Positions 1 to 6,686 of a stretch of 25,831 nt of DNA are shown in pieces (position 1 is the stretch's first letter; each line of letters begins with the position of its first letter). Source of the stretch: DATADD01 sp036258675 (GTDB taxonomy: Bacteria; Actinomycetota; CADDZG01; WHSQ01). Under the pieces are notes generated by a model. The model did not search any database, was not told where the DNA came from, and was given only the letters and a program-made list of their open reading frames with translations. Made by a program: the position numbers and the translations under genes. The stretch spans positions 1-25,831 of the forward strand of contig DATADD010000073.1 of the NCBI GenBank assembly GCA_036258675.1, written 5' to 3'.

Positions 1-462
1 CGCTCCCGCCTCCATCCCTGCGACGATGAGGTTCGAATCCGAGGGGGCGACGACGAGAGCCTGGACATACGGCGTGGAAGGTCTCTCGGCAGGTTGCCGC
101 CAGAGGTTACGGCCGCGGATATGGCGGAAGGATTCGAGCTCTCGCCAGGTCACTCCGCGGTCTAAAGACATCAAGACGTGCGGTGGCTTCGTCCCCGCCA
201 AGACGAGGTCAGGGGCAGCAGGGGTCGTCGCGATCGACTTTACGATCCAGCTATCCAGCCCTAGCCGTGCCCATGTCTCTCCTCGATCATCGGAATGCCA
301 TAGCCCGTCCCCCTGCGTGCCCGCATACAGGCGGCCGCTGTCCGGGGCGGCGGCGAGGCAACGCACATCGAGCTGGCTGACTCGGCCGATAACCCAGTCG
401 CCGTTCTTGTGCTCGGCCCGGGCGACTCCAGGCCCTGTCGAGGAGATGAATACTGAGAACAT
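1..462 (-). CDS. Asp-box (BNR/sialidase-like) beta-propeller protein, N-terminal part only
   Basis: The gene reads leftward off the window edge, so only the first 154 residues are present and no stop is seen. The ATG at 462-460 is preceded by a good ribosome binding site (GAGGAG, five bases upstream). Two Asp-box motifs are visible, HSDDRGETW and MSLDRGVTW, each following a strand that ends in a YAGT or LAGT type turn. This is the pattern of BNR, VPS10-like and sialidase-like propellers. No signal peptide is evident, so a cytoplasmic location is likely. The family is structurally clear but functionally vague: such proteins are often labelled exo-alpha-sialidase without evidence of sialidase activity. 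It belongs to the same broad fold as the complete propeller gene at 9415-10530. Substrate unknown. Confidence 0.8.
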   Translation of the reverse strand, partial: MFSVFISSTGPGVARAEHKNGDWVIGRVSQLDVRCLAAAPDSGRLYAGTQGDGLWHSDDRGETWARLGLDSWIVKSIATTPAAPDLVLAGTKPPHVLMSLDRGVTWRELESFRHIRGRNLWRQPAERPSTPYVQALVVAPSDSNLIVAGMEAGA

Positions 463-482
463 GTCGCTCCTCGGCTAGTACG

Positions 483-941
483 CTACGGCTCCTTGTTTCG
501 GGACACGTCTCTCGGGACTGTCCGCCGAGGTCGAGCCGGCTTCTCCCACACCGAGACGTCCAGTCCCTGACGGGCGACGTCGTACTGCTGCGTCGTCAGG
601 TTCATAAATCGTGTTGGCGACCAGGTAGGCGACCGAGAAGGTGCTTCGACCCTCATCGTGGCGAAGTCGCCGATCGTCACGCTGATCCGCTCCGCGCCCG
701 GCTTCGCACGGAGCCGCGCGACCATCGCCTCCGAGAGATCGATGCCGTGAACGCGTACGCCGCGTTGCGCCAGCGGCAGGGCGATCCGGCCCGTGCCGAT
801 GCCGAGCTCGAGCGCGTCCCCATCGCGGACTAGATCGGCTAGGAAGTCGACGATCGGGTCGACGACAGCAGGCTCGAACCGGTCGACGTACCTCTCGTCG
901 TAGCGCCCGGCCACGCCTTCGCCGAAATGGTCCTCGGGCAT
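483..941 (-). pseudogene. Class I SAM-dependent methyltransferase, frameshifted and truncated
   Basis: The first 96 or so residues read as a normal small methyltransferase: an N-terminal helix with RYDERY, the SAM-binding motif I LELGIGTGRIALPLA, then GVRVHGIDLSEAMV and VTIGDFATMRV. The frame then breaks. The stretch TFSVAYLVANTI is only found in another frame, and MNLTTQQ returns in the first. One base appears lost near 644 and one gained in the A-run at 606-608, so the two changes cancel. After MNLTTQQ the expected C-terminal half of the catalytic domain is missing and unrelated residues run to the stop at 483. Intact relatives are about 250 residues long. I regard it as a dead gene; two sequencing errors could explain the shifts but not the lost C-terminus. 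Confidence 0.7.
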
Positions 942-1296
942 CTGCGTAACCTAACGTCGCGTCGGTTCCTAAGACTCCGTGACCCGACCAAGCGTCGGGT
1001 GCCGGAGCCCTCCGGCAGTGCTGCATTCGAGGTAACGGACCTCGCCGCTCAGAGCGGTCTCAACCCTGCCATGTCCCTCCGCCTGCAGCTTGCGGTACTC
1101 GTTGCGCGTTGGCTGAGGGAGCTGCTCCACCAACTCCCGCCCGTATCTTGGATCCACGCCTTGGAGCGGAGCCCCGGGCGGTAGCGGGAGTGCAATCTCT
1201 TGGCCAGACGACGCCCTCGAGGCCCAAGCGCCTGGTGGACTCGGGCCTCCGCCGCGACTGGCTCGAGCCAAGTCCCTTTATCCGAATCCCATAACC
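942..1296. other. Stretch with no recognised gene
   Basis: No family could be recognised on either strand. The most protein-like reading is on the minus strand within 969-1271 (for example VDPRYGRELVEQLPQPTRNE followed by a Lys/Arg-rich helix), but it lacks a convincing start and ribosome binding site and I cannot assign it. It lies between two decayed genes and is probably degraded sequence. Confidence 0.4.
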
Positions 1297-1475
1297 ATGA
1301 GTCTCAGTTGCGAGGACATCTGCGGTGCCATAACTGTGTCCGACGATCGCCTGAGGCTCAAGGACGTCAATGAGCCGGTGGTTGGAAGTAGCGACGTGCT
1401 GCTGTGCGTTCGCGCGGGAAGCCCTGGGCATCTGCACAGAAGGCGCCCCGAGCGTTGGTGAGGGCCCTAGATATG
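1297..1475 (+). pseudogene. Fragment of a zinc-type alcohol dehydrogenase/quinone oxidoreductase (MDR) N-terminus
   Basis: From the ATG at 1297 the reading contains LRLKDVNEPVVGSSDVLL followed by CVRAGSPGHLH. This matches the conserved N-terminal pattern of medium-chain dehydrogenases (LxLxDVPEPVxGPxDVLVRVRAxSxNHLD). A plus-strand shift near 1437 then gives EGAPSVGEGPR, which fits the next segment of such proteins. Nothing of the catalytic or NAD(P)-binding domain follows, and the piece overlaps the end of the intact gene on the other strand. The call rests on a remembered family pattern, so it is moderate in confidence. Confidence 0.45.
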
Positions 1476-1745
1476 AGCGACCACCTCTCGCACCTCTGCG
1501 CCGCGGAACGTGGCACCGGGAGGCTGCGGGGCGTTCGGTAGGCCGATTTGAGCCATCGCCTGGGCAGCCCCCTCGTTCTCGAAAAGGACTATCGCCAGGC
1601 TCTCCCCGTCCTTAGTCGTCTCCAGCCAGTATCCAGAAAGGAGCCCAGGAATCTGTTCGAGCTGAGGCAGCATCGTCCGAAGATATTCCAAGCCCTCTTC
1701 CTCGCGACCTGGTTCGACGTCTGCCGTCACAAGTAGGGCGTGCAT
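1467..1745 (-). CDS. Small ferredoxin-like monooxygenase-type protein (antibiotic biosynthesis monooxygenase fold)
   Basis: A 92-residue protein starting MHALLVTADVEPGREEEGLE. The pattern of an opening beta strand, a helix with GLEYLRTMLPQLEQIPGLL, then SGYWLETTKDGESLAIVLFE and a final strand is the dimeric alpha-beta barrel seen in ABM-type monooxygenases and related stress proteins. The reading frame continues upstream, but the ATG at 1745 is the clear start because AGGAGG lies just ahead of it (GAGGAGGAACCCA-ATG). It is the only gene in the first 2.3 kb that looks intact, with decayed sequence on both sides. Members of this fold act on very different substrates, or degrade haem, so no specific reaction can be given. 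Confidence 0.7.
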   Translation of the reverse strand: MHALLVTADVEPGREEEGLEYLRTMLPQLEQIPGLLSGYWLETTKDGESLAIVLFENEGAAQAMAQIGLPNAPQPPGATFRGAEVREVVAHI

Positions 1746-1776
1746 TGGGTTCCTCCTCGAATCGGGGATGCGAGCG

Positions 1777-1782
1777 AGTGTA
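1777..1782 (-). promoter_or_regulatory. Possible -10 element of the monooxygenase-like gene
   Basis: TACACT (minus strand) fits the actinobacterial -10 pattern TANNNT and lies so that transcription would begin about 25 bases ahead of the ATG at 1745, leaving room for the strong ribosome binding site. No clear -35 hexamer is seen. Prediction by eye only. Confidence 0.3.
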
Positions 1783-2180
1783 CAGCGACTGGCCTTCGAG
1801 TTTCTGTGGAAGGCCACCTCGCTCCTTGCTTTCGGGCTACCCCCTACTGATTGACGGACGGTTGGGTCCAGGAGACGACAGAAACACTGACTGGCGTCCT
1901 CATGGACGTCGTGTTGGTTCTCCTCGTGACTCCTCGGGGCTATGTACTCAGACACTATCTGAAGGCACCCGGAGATCAGTGGCGTAAGCAGGCTGCATAA
2001 CGACCGCCGAGCGATAGACCCCGACGATCGCGCAACCCTGATGATGGCGTTCTGGACGGGCGTTCACTAGGCTGTCCTATCTCCGAGTCGTGGCGACACC
2101 TCGGTAGATCCGCGCGGGCGCAGACAAGGCCGCGCATCCTGCTGCTTGACGACCAAATCGAGCAGAGAGGAGGCACGGCC
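1783..2180. other. Non-coding or degraded stretch
   Basis: No gene is recognised. The right part probably belongs to the left end of the IS481-type remnant that follows: TGTCCTAT at 2073-2080 could mark an insertion-sequence end, and the inverted motif CCGAG...CTCGG lies just beyond it at about 2082-2103. I could not find a matching right-hand end. Confidence 0.35.
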
Positions 2181-2316
2181 TTGACCCGAGATGATGCCCT
2201 CTATCGCTTCCGGGCGCGCGTCTTTGCCTCGCCGAGGAGATGGGCAGCGTGAGGGCCGCCTGCAGGGCGATGGGGAGGCCACGCGCCTCGGGCTTGTCGC
2301 CGGCTACGCGGCTGCC
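2181..2316 (+). mobile_element. IS481-type transposase remnant, internally deleted and frameshifted
   Basis: A TTG start at 2181 with AGAGGAGG upstream opens LTRDDALYRFRARVFA. After one missing base near 2227 the reading continues LAEEMGSVRAACRAMG. This is the N-terminal helix-turn-helix typical of IS481-family transposases (usually MTREDALYRFRLRxxALAEELGSVRAACRxMG). A second segment in another frame reads TRLGLVAGYAA, which in intact relatives lies roughly 100 residues further on, just before the catalytic core. The intervening region and the whole DDE domain are gone. The remnant runs into the 3' end of the gene on the opposite strand, whose stop codon lies inside it. Confidence 0.65.
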
Positions 2317-3473
2317 ATGTCGAACCATTCGACGCCGAGCGACACGAACTCGACGCTTTCGGTCGCGAGGTCGTAGACCATGATCCGTCCTCCTCCGGCG
2401 TTGGCGTAGAGGCGTTCGCCCGAGGTCGACCACGTCATCGACCCGTACGAGCGCCCCACGCGCGAACCCTCGACCAGGCGCGCGGTCGCGCGTGCGACGT
2501 CGACGAGGGCGATACGCGTCCCGCGCTCGCCCTTTACGGAGACGGGGACGGCGAGCTGCGAACCGTCGGGAGAGAACGCCCCGAAGTAGGTCTCCCGGAA
2601 GCGGAAGCCCGGGCCGGGGGGGACGCGCACGTCCCGGCCGCTGCGCGCGTCGCTCAGATGGAGCTGGCGGCAACCGTCGTCGCACCACGCGATCAGGCTG
2701 CCGTGGGTGCCGACGGCGAAGGAGCCGGGCATGCGCAGCACGACGTCCGAGACGGCGGGGTCCCACACCACGAGGCCGCGGCCTTCCTGGAAGACGAGCC
2801 CGTGTGTCACCGCGCCGACCAGCGTGCTCCACCGGCCGGGCAGGGGGACGCGCGGCACGGTGACGCGTCCGTCCACCGTGACTTCCTTGACGGCCGCGAG
2901 CGCGCGCTCCGTCGGAGGGCTGCGCGGATCGAGCAGCGCGAGCCACATGCGACCTTCGGTCGCGGACGGCACGAAGTACCACGACCGCCCCAGGCTCTCG
3001 AGGTCGCTCAGGTCGAGGTCCATGGCGAAGGTCGCCGTGCGCGCCGCGTCACCTGCGAGGGCGCCGCGGAACACGAGGCGAGAGCCGATCAGCTCGAGCC
3101 GGAACAGCGCGTCGCCGGAGTTGAGCTGCGGCACACGGTAGGAGCGGGTGGTGCCGTCGAGGAGGTTCGCCACGATGACGCTGCGGCCGTCGAGGGCCTC
3201 CAGGAACAGGCGCTCGTGGCGCGGCTCGGTGCCACCGCCGGAGTTGCCCCGGGGTCCCGGCTCGACCGCGAGGCGATCGACGAGCCGGTCCCCGAGACCG
3301 GCGGACACCGCGGCCCAGCCCGCGAGCGAGAGGGCGCCAGCCAGCGCGACGGCGACGGCGCGCCCCACGAGGCGACGACGCGCCGCGCGCCTCCACAACG
3401 CCTCCACATCGGGCGCGTGAGCGGGCCGCGGCGCGGCGGCCCGCAGGACCGCGCTGAGATCACGGTCGTGCAT
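2304..3473 (-). CDS. Membrane-anchored beta-propeller protein co-encoded with an ECF sigma factor
   Basis: A 389-residue protein. Residues 1-35 are short and basic, one membrane segment follows at about 37-58 (AVAVALAGALSLAGWAAVSA), and the rest is a series of strand-rich repeats with turns such as FSPDGSQLAV and WSTSGERLYA typical of WD40/TolB-like propellers. It would sit with the N-terminus inside and the propeller outside. The start ATG lies inside the end of the upstream sigma gene (14-base overlap), implying coupled translation. A role as partner or anti-sigma-like sensor of that sigma factor is an inference; the HxxxCxxC zinc motif of classical anti-sigma factors is absent. The last three codons and the stop fall in the transposase remnant, so the C-terminus may be shortened. 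Confidence 0.8.
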   Translation of the reverse strand: MHDRDLSAVLRAAAPRPAHAPDVEALWRRAARRRLVGRAVAVALAGALSLAGWAAVSAGLGDRLVDRLAVEPGPRGNSGGGTEPRHERLFLEALDGRSVIVANLLDGTTRSYRVPQLNSGDALFRLELIGSRLVFRGALAGDAARTATFAMDLDLSDLESLGRSWYFVPSATEGRMWLALLDPRSPPTERALAAVKEVTVDGRVTVPRVPLPGRWSTLVGAVTHGLVFQEGRGLVVWDPAVSDVVLRMPGSFAVGTHGSLIAWCDDGCRQLHLSDARSGRDVRVPPGPGFRFRETYFGAFSPDGSQLAVPVSVKGERGTRIALVDVARATARLVEGSRVGRSYGSMTWSTSGERLYANAGGGRIMVYDLATESVEFVSLGVEWFDMAAA

Positions 3474-3972
3474 GACGAACCTCCTCGAAGTCGGTGAGCC
3501 CTGCGCTGGCGCGCAGGCGGGCCAGGCCGCGGCTGCACAGCGATTTCGCGGTCGAGACGGGGACGTCCATGGCGAGCGCGACGTCGGCGAGCGTCATGTC
3601 GAGGTAGAAGCGCAGGATGATGGCCGTACGCTGGCGTCGAGGGAGCGCCGCGACGGCGCGCCGAACGGCGACGGCGGCAACCGGGTCGGGGTCCCATGAC
3701 ATCCGGGGCCGGCGCTCGAGGCGCTCCCGCGCGCGCCGCTCGGCGAGCCTGCGCCGGAAGTAGGAGTTGGCGAGGTTGAAGGCCACACGCCGCAACCACG
3801 CGGCGCGGTCGTCGACCTCCTGAAGGCGTCGCCAGTCGCGGCACGCCCGCAGCAGCGCCTCCTGCGCGAGCTCCTCGGCGAGCGCGCGGTCGCCCAGGTA
3901 AAGACCGAGCATGCCGACGAGGCGGGGATGCTCGTCCGTGCAGAACGCCGTCAGCTCCGGGGGTGGCGCCAT
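3460..3972 (-). CDS. ECF RNA polymerase sigma factor, SigE-like group
   Basis: A 170-residue sigma-70 family protein. Region 2 is visible as DRALAEELAQEALLRACRDW and AAWLRRVAFNLANSYFRRR, and region 4 as VAALPRRQRTAIILRFYLDM, then TLADVALAMDVPVSTAKSLC, the helix-turn-helix that reads the -35 element. Size and order match the short SigE-type ECF factors common in actinobacteria. The frame runs further upstream, but the residues before MAPPPELTAF are not sigma-like, and AGAGGA lies directly before this ATG at 3972. It overlaps the downstream propeller gene by 14 bases. Probable function: redirecting RNA polymerase to a small stress regulon, under control of a membrane partner. Confidence 0.88.
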   Translation of the reverse strand: MAPPPELTAFCTDEHPRLVGMLGLYLGDRALAEELAQEALLRACRDWRRLQEVDDRAAWLRRVAFNLANSYFRRRLAERRARERLERRPRMSWDPDPVAAVAVRRAVAALPRRQRTAIILRFYLDMTLADVALAMDVPVSTAKSLCSRGLARLRASAGLTDFEEVRHARP

Positions 3973-4260
3973 CGTCCTCTTCGTGTCGGGCGGTCTCACC
4001 CAACAGACGCACGAAAGGTCCCCCAGGACGCAAGCGTGTCCTCGTTGGTCGGGGAGTAGTGATCGCGGGTTTCCCGAGGAAGGTGGAGGGCCGACTTCCA
4101 TGAGGGGCGTTGATCCGGTCGCCGGCTCTGGTAGATCGCTCTCCCTCTCTCGGGATGATCGACCCTCTTACAAGGGGCTATCGAGGGCTCAAGGGGGCTA
4201 GGAAGGGGCTGGCATTCCCACCCGAGCAGAGTCCTCTGGAGAGTCCGTAACGCGCGGCCC
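3973..4260. other. Divergent intergenic region between sigma factor and cupredoxin locus
   Basis: No gene is supported; readings here are short extensions of neighbours. It must carry the promoters of both the sigma-factor unit (leftward) and the cupredoxin locus (rightward), but I could not identify convincing -35/-10 pairs. The purine-rich stretch at about 4170-4210 has several GGGG runs. CCCTCTCTCG occurs at 4143-4152 and again at 4260-4269. Confidence 0.5.
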
Positions 4261-4311
4261 CCTCTCTCGTTGGACGCATGCGCCGGGAGGGACCCGGCCT
4301 CGAAAGAGAGG
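4261..4311 (+). promoter_or_regulatory. Predicted leader hairpin sequestering the ribosome binding site of the cupredoxin lipoprotein gene
   Basis: CCTCTCT at 4261-4267 is the exact complement of AGAGAGG at 4305-4311, which is the purine-rich ribosome binding site directly before the GTG start at 4313. Two more pairs (4268-4269 with 4301-4302) extend the stem past a two-base bulge. Nested inside is a second perfect stem, GCCGGG/CCCGGC at 4282-4287 and 4293-4298, with a five-base loop. Closed, the structure would hide the ribosome binding site. No known riboswitch family is recognised. Confidence 0.4.
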
Positions 4312-4312
4312 T

Positions 4313-5089
4313 GTGGACTTGCGCCGAAGCATCTGGGCCGCCGCCTTCCTGCTCCTATCGGTTTCCTGCGGGGGTGACGCCATCGACCGAGCAAGCGAGC
4401 AGTCGCCGGTAGCGGCAGACGAGACGCCCGTAGCCAAGCAAGCAACGACCGCACCCTCCCCCGGGGCCTCGAAGATCGAGCCCCGCAAGGTCGACCCACG
4501 CCGCGACGGTCTGGAGATCGTCTTGGGCGAGTGGGCCGTGACTCCCGAGGTTCCGGCTATCCGGCCCGGGCGGGTGACGTTCGTGATCCAGAACCGGGGC
4601 ACGATGGGACACGGCTACGAGGTCTCGCTGGAGGGCGAGAGCAGCGGCCACGGTTCCGGTGACCTGTTCAAGGCGGAGAGCAGCCTGTTGCGGCCCGGTG
4701 AGACCACCCGCATGACGGTCGCCCTCCCCCCCGGCCTCTACAAGATCGAGTGTCTCGTGGACGGCCACGACGACATGGGCATGGAGGGAACCCTAGAGGT
4801 GAGTCCCAACGCCCCCCTGGTGAAAGTCGCTCCGAAGAAGAGCCCGGACCAGGTCGCCGTAGCGGGCTTCGGTTTCTCTCCCGGTCACCTGAAAGTGACC
4901 GCGGGGACGAGCGTCACCTGGGACAACGAGGATCCGACCCCCCACACGATCACATCGACCGACGGCAGCTTCGACTCCGGCACGCTCGAGTCCGGCGCCT
5001 CCTTTGCCCACAAGTTCACAACGCCCGGCGTCTTTGCTTACCGCTGTGAGATCCATCCCGAGATGAAAGGAAAGGTGACCGTGCAATGA
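4313..5089 (+). CDS. Lipoprotein with two cupredoxin (blue copper) domains
   Basis: A 258-residue protein with GTG start. The N-terminus (RRS, then a hydrophobic run ending LLSVSC) is a lipoprotein signal with Cys19 as the likely lipidated residue, followed by a low-complexity linker to about residue 60. Domain 1 (about 65-165) has His100 in TMGHGYEV and the cluster Cys147, His152, Met155. Domain 2 (about 178-258) has His211 in PTPHTITS and Cys245, His248, Met251 in YRCEIHPEMKG. Each set is the His-Cys-His-Met ligand set of type 1 copper sites. It probably works on the outer face of the membrane in electron transfer or copper handling. A second cupredoxin gene follows, overlapping or nearly so. 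Confidence 0.85.
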   Translation: MDLRRSIWAAAFLLLSVSCGGDAIDRASEQSPVAADETPVAKQATTAPSPGASKIEPRKVDPRRDGLEIVLGEWAVTPEVPAIRPGRVTFVIQNRGTMGHGYEVSLEGESSGHGSGDLFKAESSLLRPGETTRMTVALPPGLYKIECLVDGHDDMGMEGTLEVSPNAPLVKVAPKKSPDQVAVAGFGFSPGHLKVTAGTSVTWDNEDPTPHTITSTDGSFDSGTLESGASFAHKFTTPGVFAYRCEIHPEMKGKVTVQ

Positions 5090-5100
5090 AAGGGGCCTTG

Positions 5101-5457
5101 ATGAAGAAGAGGATGATTGCGGGCCTGGCCCTCGCCGCGATCGCGGCAGTGGGTTGCGGGGGCGACGGCGAAGCGGGGGGCGGCTCGGGCGGTGGCGGAA
5201 GTGCATCGGTCTCACTCGTCGCCGAAGGCCTGAAGTTCTCACCCACGTCGCTGAGCGCTGCGTCCGGGAGCTCGATCGAGTTCACCAATGAAGATGACGC
5301 CAAGCACAGCTTTACCGCAGAGGACGCCGGGATCGACGAAGAGGTGGACGCCAAGGCCTCAACGACCGTGGACCTCTCGGGGGTCGAGGCCGGCAGCTAC
5401 GAGTTCGTGTGCAAGTTCCATCCCGACATGAAGGGAACACTCGAGGTAACGGGATAA
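5101..5457 (+). CDS. Plastocyanin-like cupredoxin lipoprotein
   Basis: A 118-residue protein with a textbook lipoprotein signal: MKKR, then a hydrophobic core and the lipobox AAVGC with Cys19. A Gly/Ser-rich linker (about 22-36) leads to one cupredoxin domain with His69 (DDAKHSF) and Cys104, His107, Met110 (FVCKFHPDMKG), the full type 1 copper set. The start at 5101 is chosen because AAAGGGG sits five bases upstream and the KKR segment then lies at the N-terminus. An in-frame ATG at 5086 overlaps the stop of the preceding gene (ATGA) and is the alternative, adding five residues. Co-transcription with the double-domain protein is nearly certain. Likely a small electron carrier on the outer membrane face. 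Confidence 0.85.
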   Translation: MKKRMIAGLALAAIAAVGCGGDGEAGGGSGGGGSASVSLVAEGLKFSPTSLSAASGSSIEFTNEDDAKHSFTAEDAGIDEEVDAKASTTVDLSGVEAGSYEFVCKFHPDMKGTLEVTG

Positions 5458-5623
5458 CAGGCAGCCTCAGGGGGCTCCAGTTGATCGCCTGTAAGCACCC
5501 CATCCCGGATCGTCCGATGAGCTCGCCGCAGCACCAGCCAGGCGAGGGTGTGGAGGCGATGGAACCGATCGCCTTGTGGAAGCGTATGAAGGCATGACAG
5601 CAACCGCCTAGAAGGGGAGGGTC

Positions 5624-6256
5624 ATGCCGGCGACCAGGAGCCTCTGCTCCCTCGGCGTCCTAGCGAGCGCTCTCTTGCTCGCCATTCCCGGAATGGCTGC
5701 GGCAAAGGGTCCGGGACTGGATCATGCGGTGCTGGAGGGGCCGGGGATCGATCAACGGATCACTCTGAGGGATCGCTTTCCCTACATGCTAAACGAGACC
5801 GTCCTTGGCCTTGCCTTCGGATCGTCGCGTGACAGAGACACCAGTCGCGACCATCCTCTGGGCAACGCGCTGGGTCCTCGCTACGAACTCGTCTTTCACA
5901 TGGCGGCAGGCGAACCGATCACGGTGGACCTCTACCCTTACGCCGAGGCTGGCCCTTGGGCTTACGCCCCGGCCGGTCAGGCGATCGGGGTAGGAGTCGG
6001 CAACACCGATAGGGAGACGAAGTTCAGAGTCAATCCGGGATGGTACGAGCTTCCGCCCCGCCTCGTCTCGGTACTAAGGGATCAGGGCCTCCCATCCGAG
6101 GAAGCGGCGCTAAGTACCGGTTGGCGGATGCCGGGATGGTTCCTCGTTCCGCTTTTGCTCCTCCTTGGCGCGCTGTTGTTGCGACGACGCATCCTGTGGG
6201 GGACGGATCCCCAGGACCGTCAGAACTGGTTTCATCGCCATCGTGCCAACGCCTAG
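5624..6256 (+). CDS. Secreted protein of unknown function with C-terminal membrane anchor
   Basis: A 210-residue protein with a clear ribosome binding site (GGGGAGGG, ending three bases before the ATG). Residues 1-27 form a cleavable signal peptide ending MAAAK. A soluble domain follows with many aromatic and proline residues (VDLYPYAEAGPWAYAPAG), then one membrane segment at about 173-187 (WFLVPLLLLLGALLLRRR) and a short basic cytoplasmic tail. The bulk of the protein would therefore face outward. No known domain is recognised. It follows the cupredoxin genes in the same direction after 166 bases, so a link to copper or redox function is possible but rests on position only. Confidence 0.75.
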   Translation: MPATRSLCSLGVLASALLLAIPGMAAAKGPGLDHAVLEGPGIDQRITLRDRFPYMLNETVLGLAFGSSRDRDTSRDHPLGNALGPRYELVFHMAAGEPITVDLYPYAEAGPWAYAPAGQAIGVGVGNTDRETKFRVNPGWYELPPRLVSVLRDQGLPSEEAALSTGWRMPGWFLVPLLLLLGALLLRRRILWGTDPQDRQNWFHRHRANA

Positions 6257-6329
6257 TCCGGCTGTGTAGCAGGAACTCGAGGAAGGGCGCCGATCTACCG
6301 GTCGCCGATGATGAGGGACAATCGCAGGG

Positions 6330-6686
6330 GTGGGAAGCCTCTGGAAGACCGTCGTGATCGACTCTCAGGACCCAGCAGCACTCGCCCGGTTCTGGGCGGC
6401 TGTCCTGGACTTCCACATGGTCTATGAGGATGACAACGAAGCTGTCATCGCGAATCACGAGGAGACCTACCCAGGCATGCTTTTCAATCGCGTGCCGGAT
6501 TCAAAGACGGTCAAGAACCGGTTGCACATCGACCTGGCTCCCGATGACCGCGACGCTGAGGTCGAGCGTTTGCTGGCTCTAGGCGCGAGGCGTGTCGATG
6601 TCGGACAAACCGGTGAAGAGCCGTGGGTTGTGCTGGCAGACCCGGAAGGTAACGAGTTCTGCGTGCTGCCGGCCCACACGGATTGA
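6330..6686 (+). CDS. VOC (glyoxalase/dioxygenase-fold) family protein
   Basis: A 118-residue single-domain protein starting at GTG 6330. It shows the vicinal-oxygen-chelate pattern: an opening strand VVIDSQDPAALARFWAAVLD, a middle strand RLHIDLAPDDRDAEVERLLA, and the closing LADPEGNEFCVLPA. This is the variant often labelled glyoxalase-like domain in actinobacteria, with a typical length of 115-130 residues. Members include lyases, isomerases and resistance proteins that bind their ligand without turnover, so the substrate cannot be stated. It stands alone between the cupredoxin locus and the sulfotransferase gene. The ribosome binding site is weak (GAGGG about 12 bases ahead). Confidence 0.8.
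   Translation: MGSLWKTVVIDSQDPAALARFWAAVLDFHMVYEDDNEAVIANHEETYPGMLFNRVPDSKTVKNRLHIDLAPDDRDAEVERLLALGARRVDVGQTGEEPWVVLADPEGNEFCVLPAHTD

Noticed and set aside
26..478. A 150-residue open frame on the plus strand
   Set aside because: It is the antisense of the partial Asp-box gene on the minus strand, whose protein-like motifs and ribosome binding site are convincing; the plus-strand translation has no recognisable pattern.
969..1271. A 100-residue minus-strand open frame with helical, fairly natural-looking composition
   Set aside because: No ribosome binding site, no recognised family, low-complexity N-terminus, and placement between decayed genes. Kept only as a remark in the intergenic entry.
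1902..2000. Short plus-strand reading MDVVLVLLVTPRGYVL ending at TAA
   Set aside because: A hydrophobic start followed by a basic stretch could be a small membrane peptide, but there is no ribosome binding site or family support.
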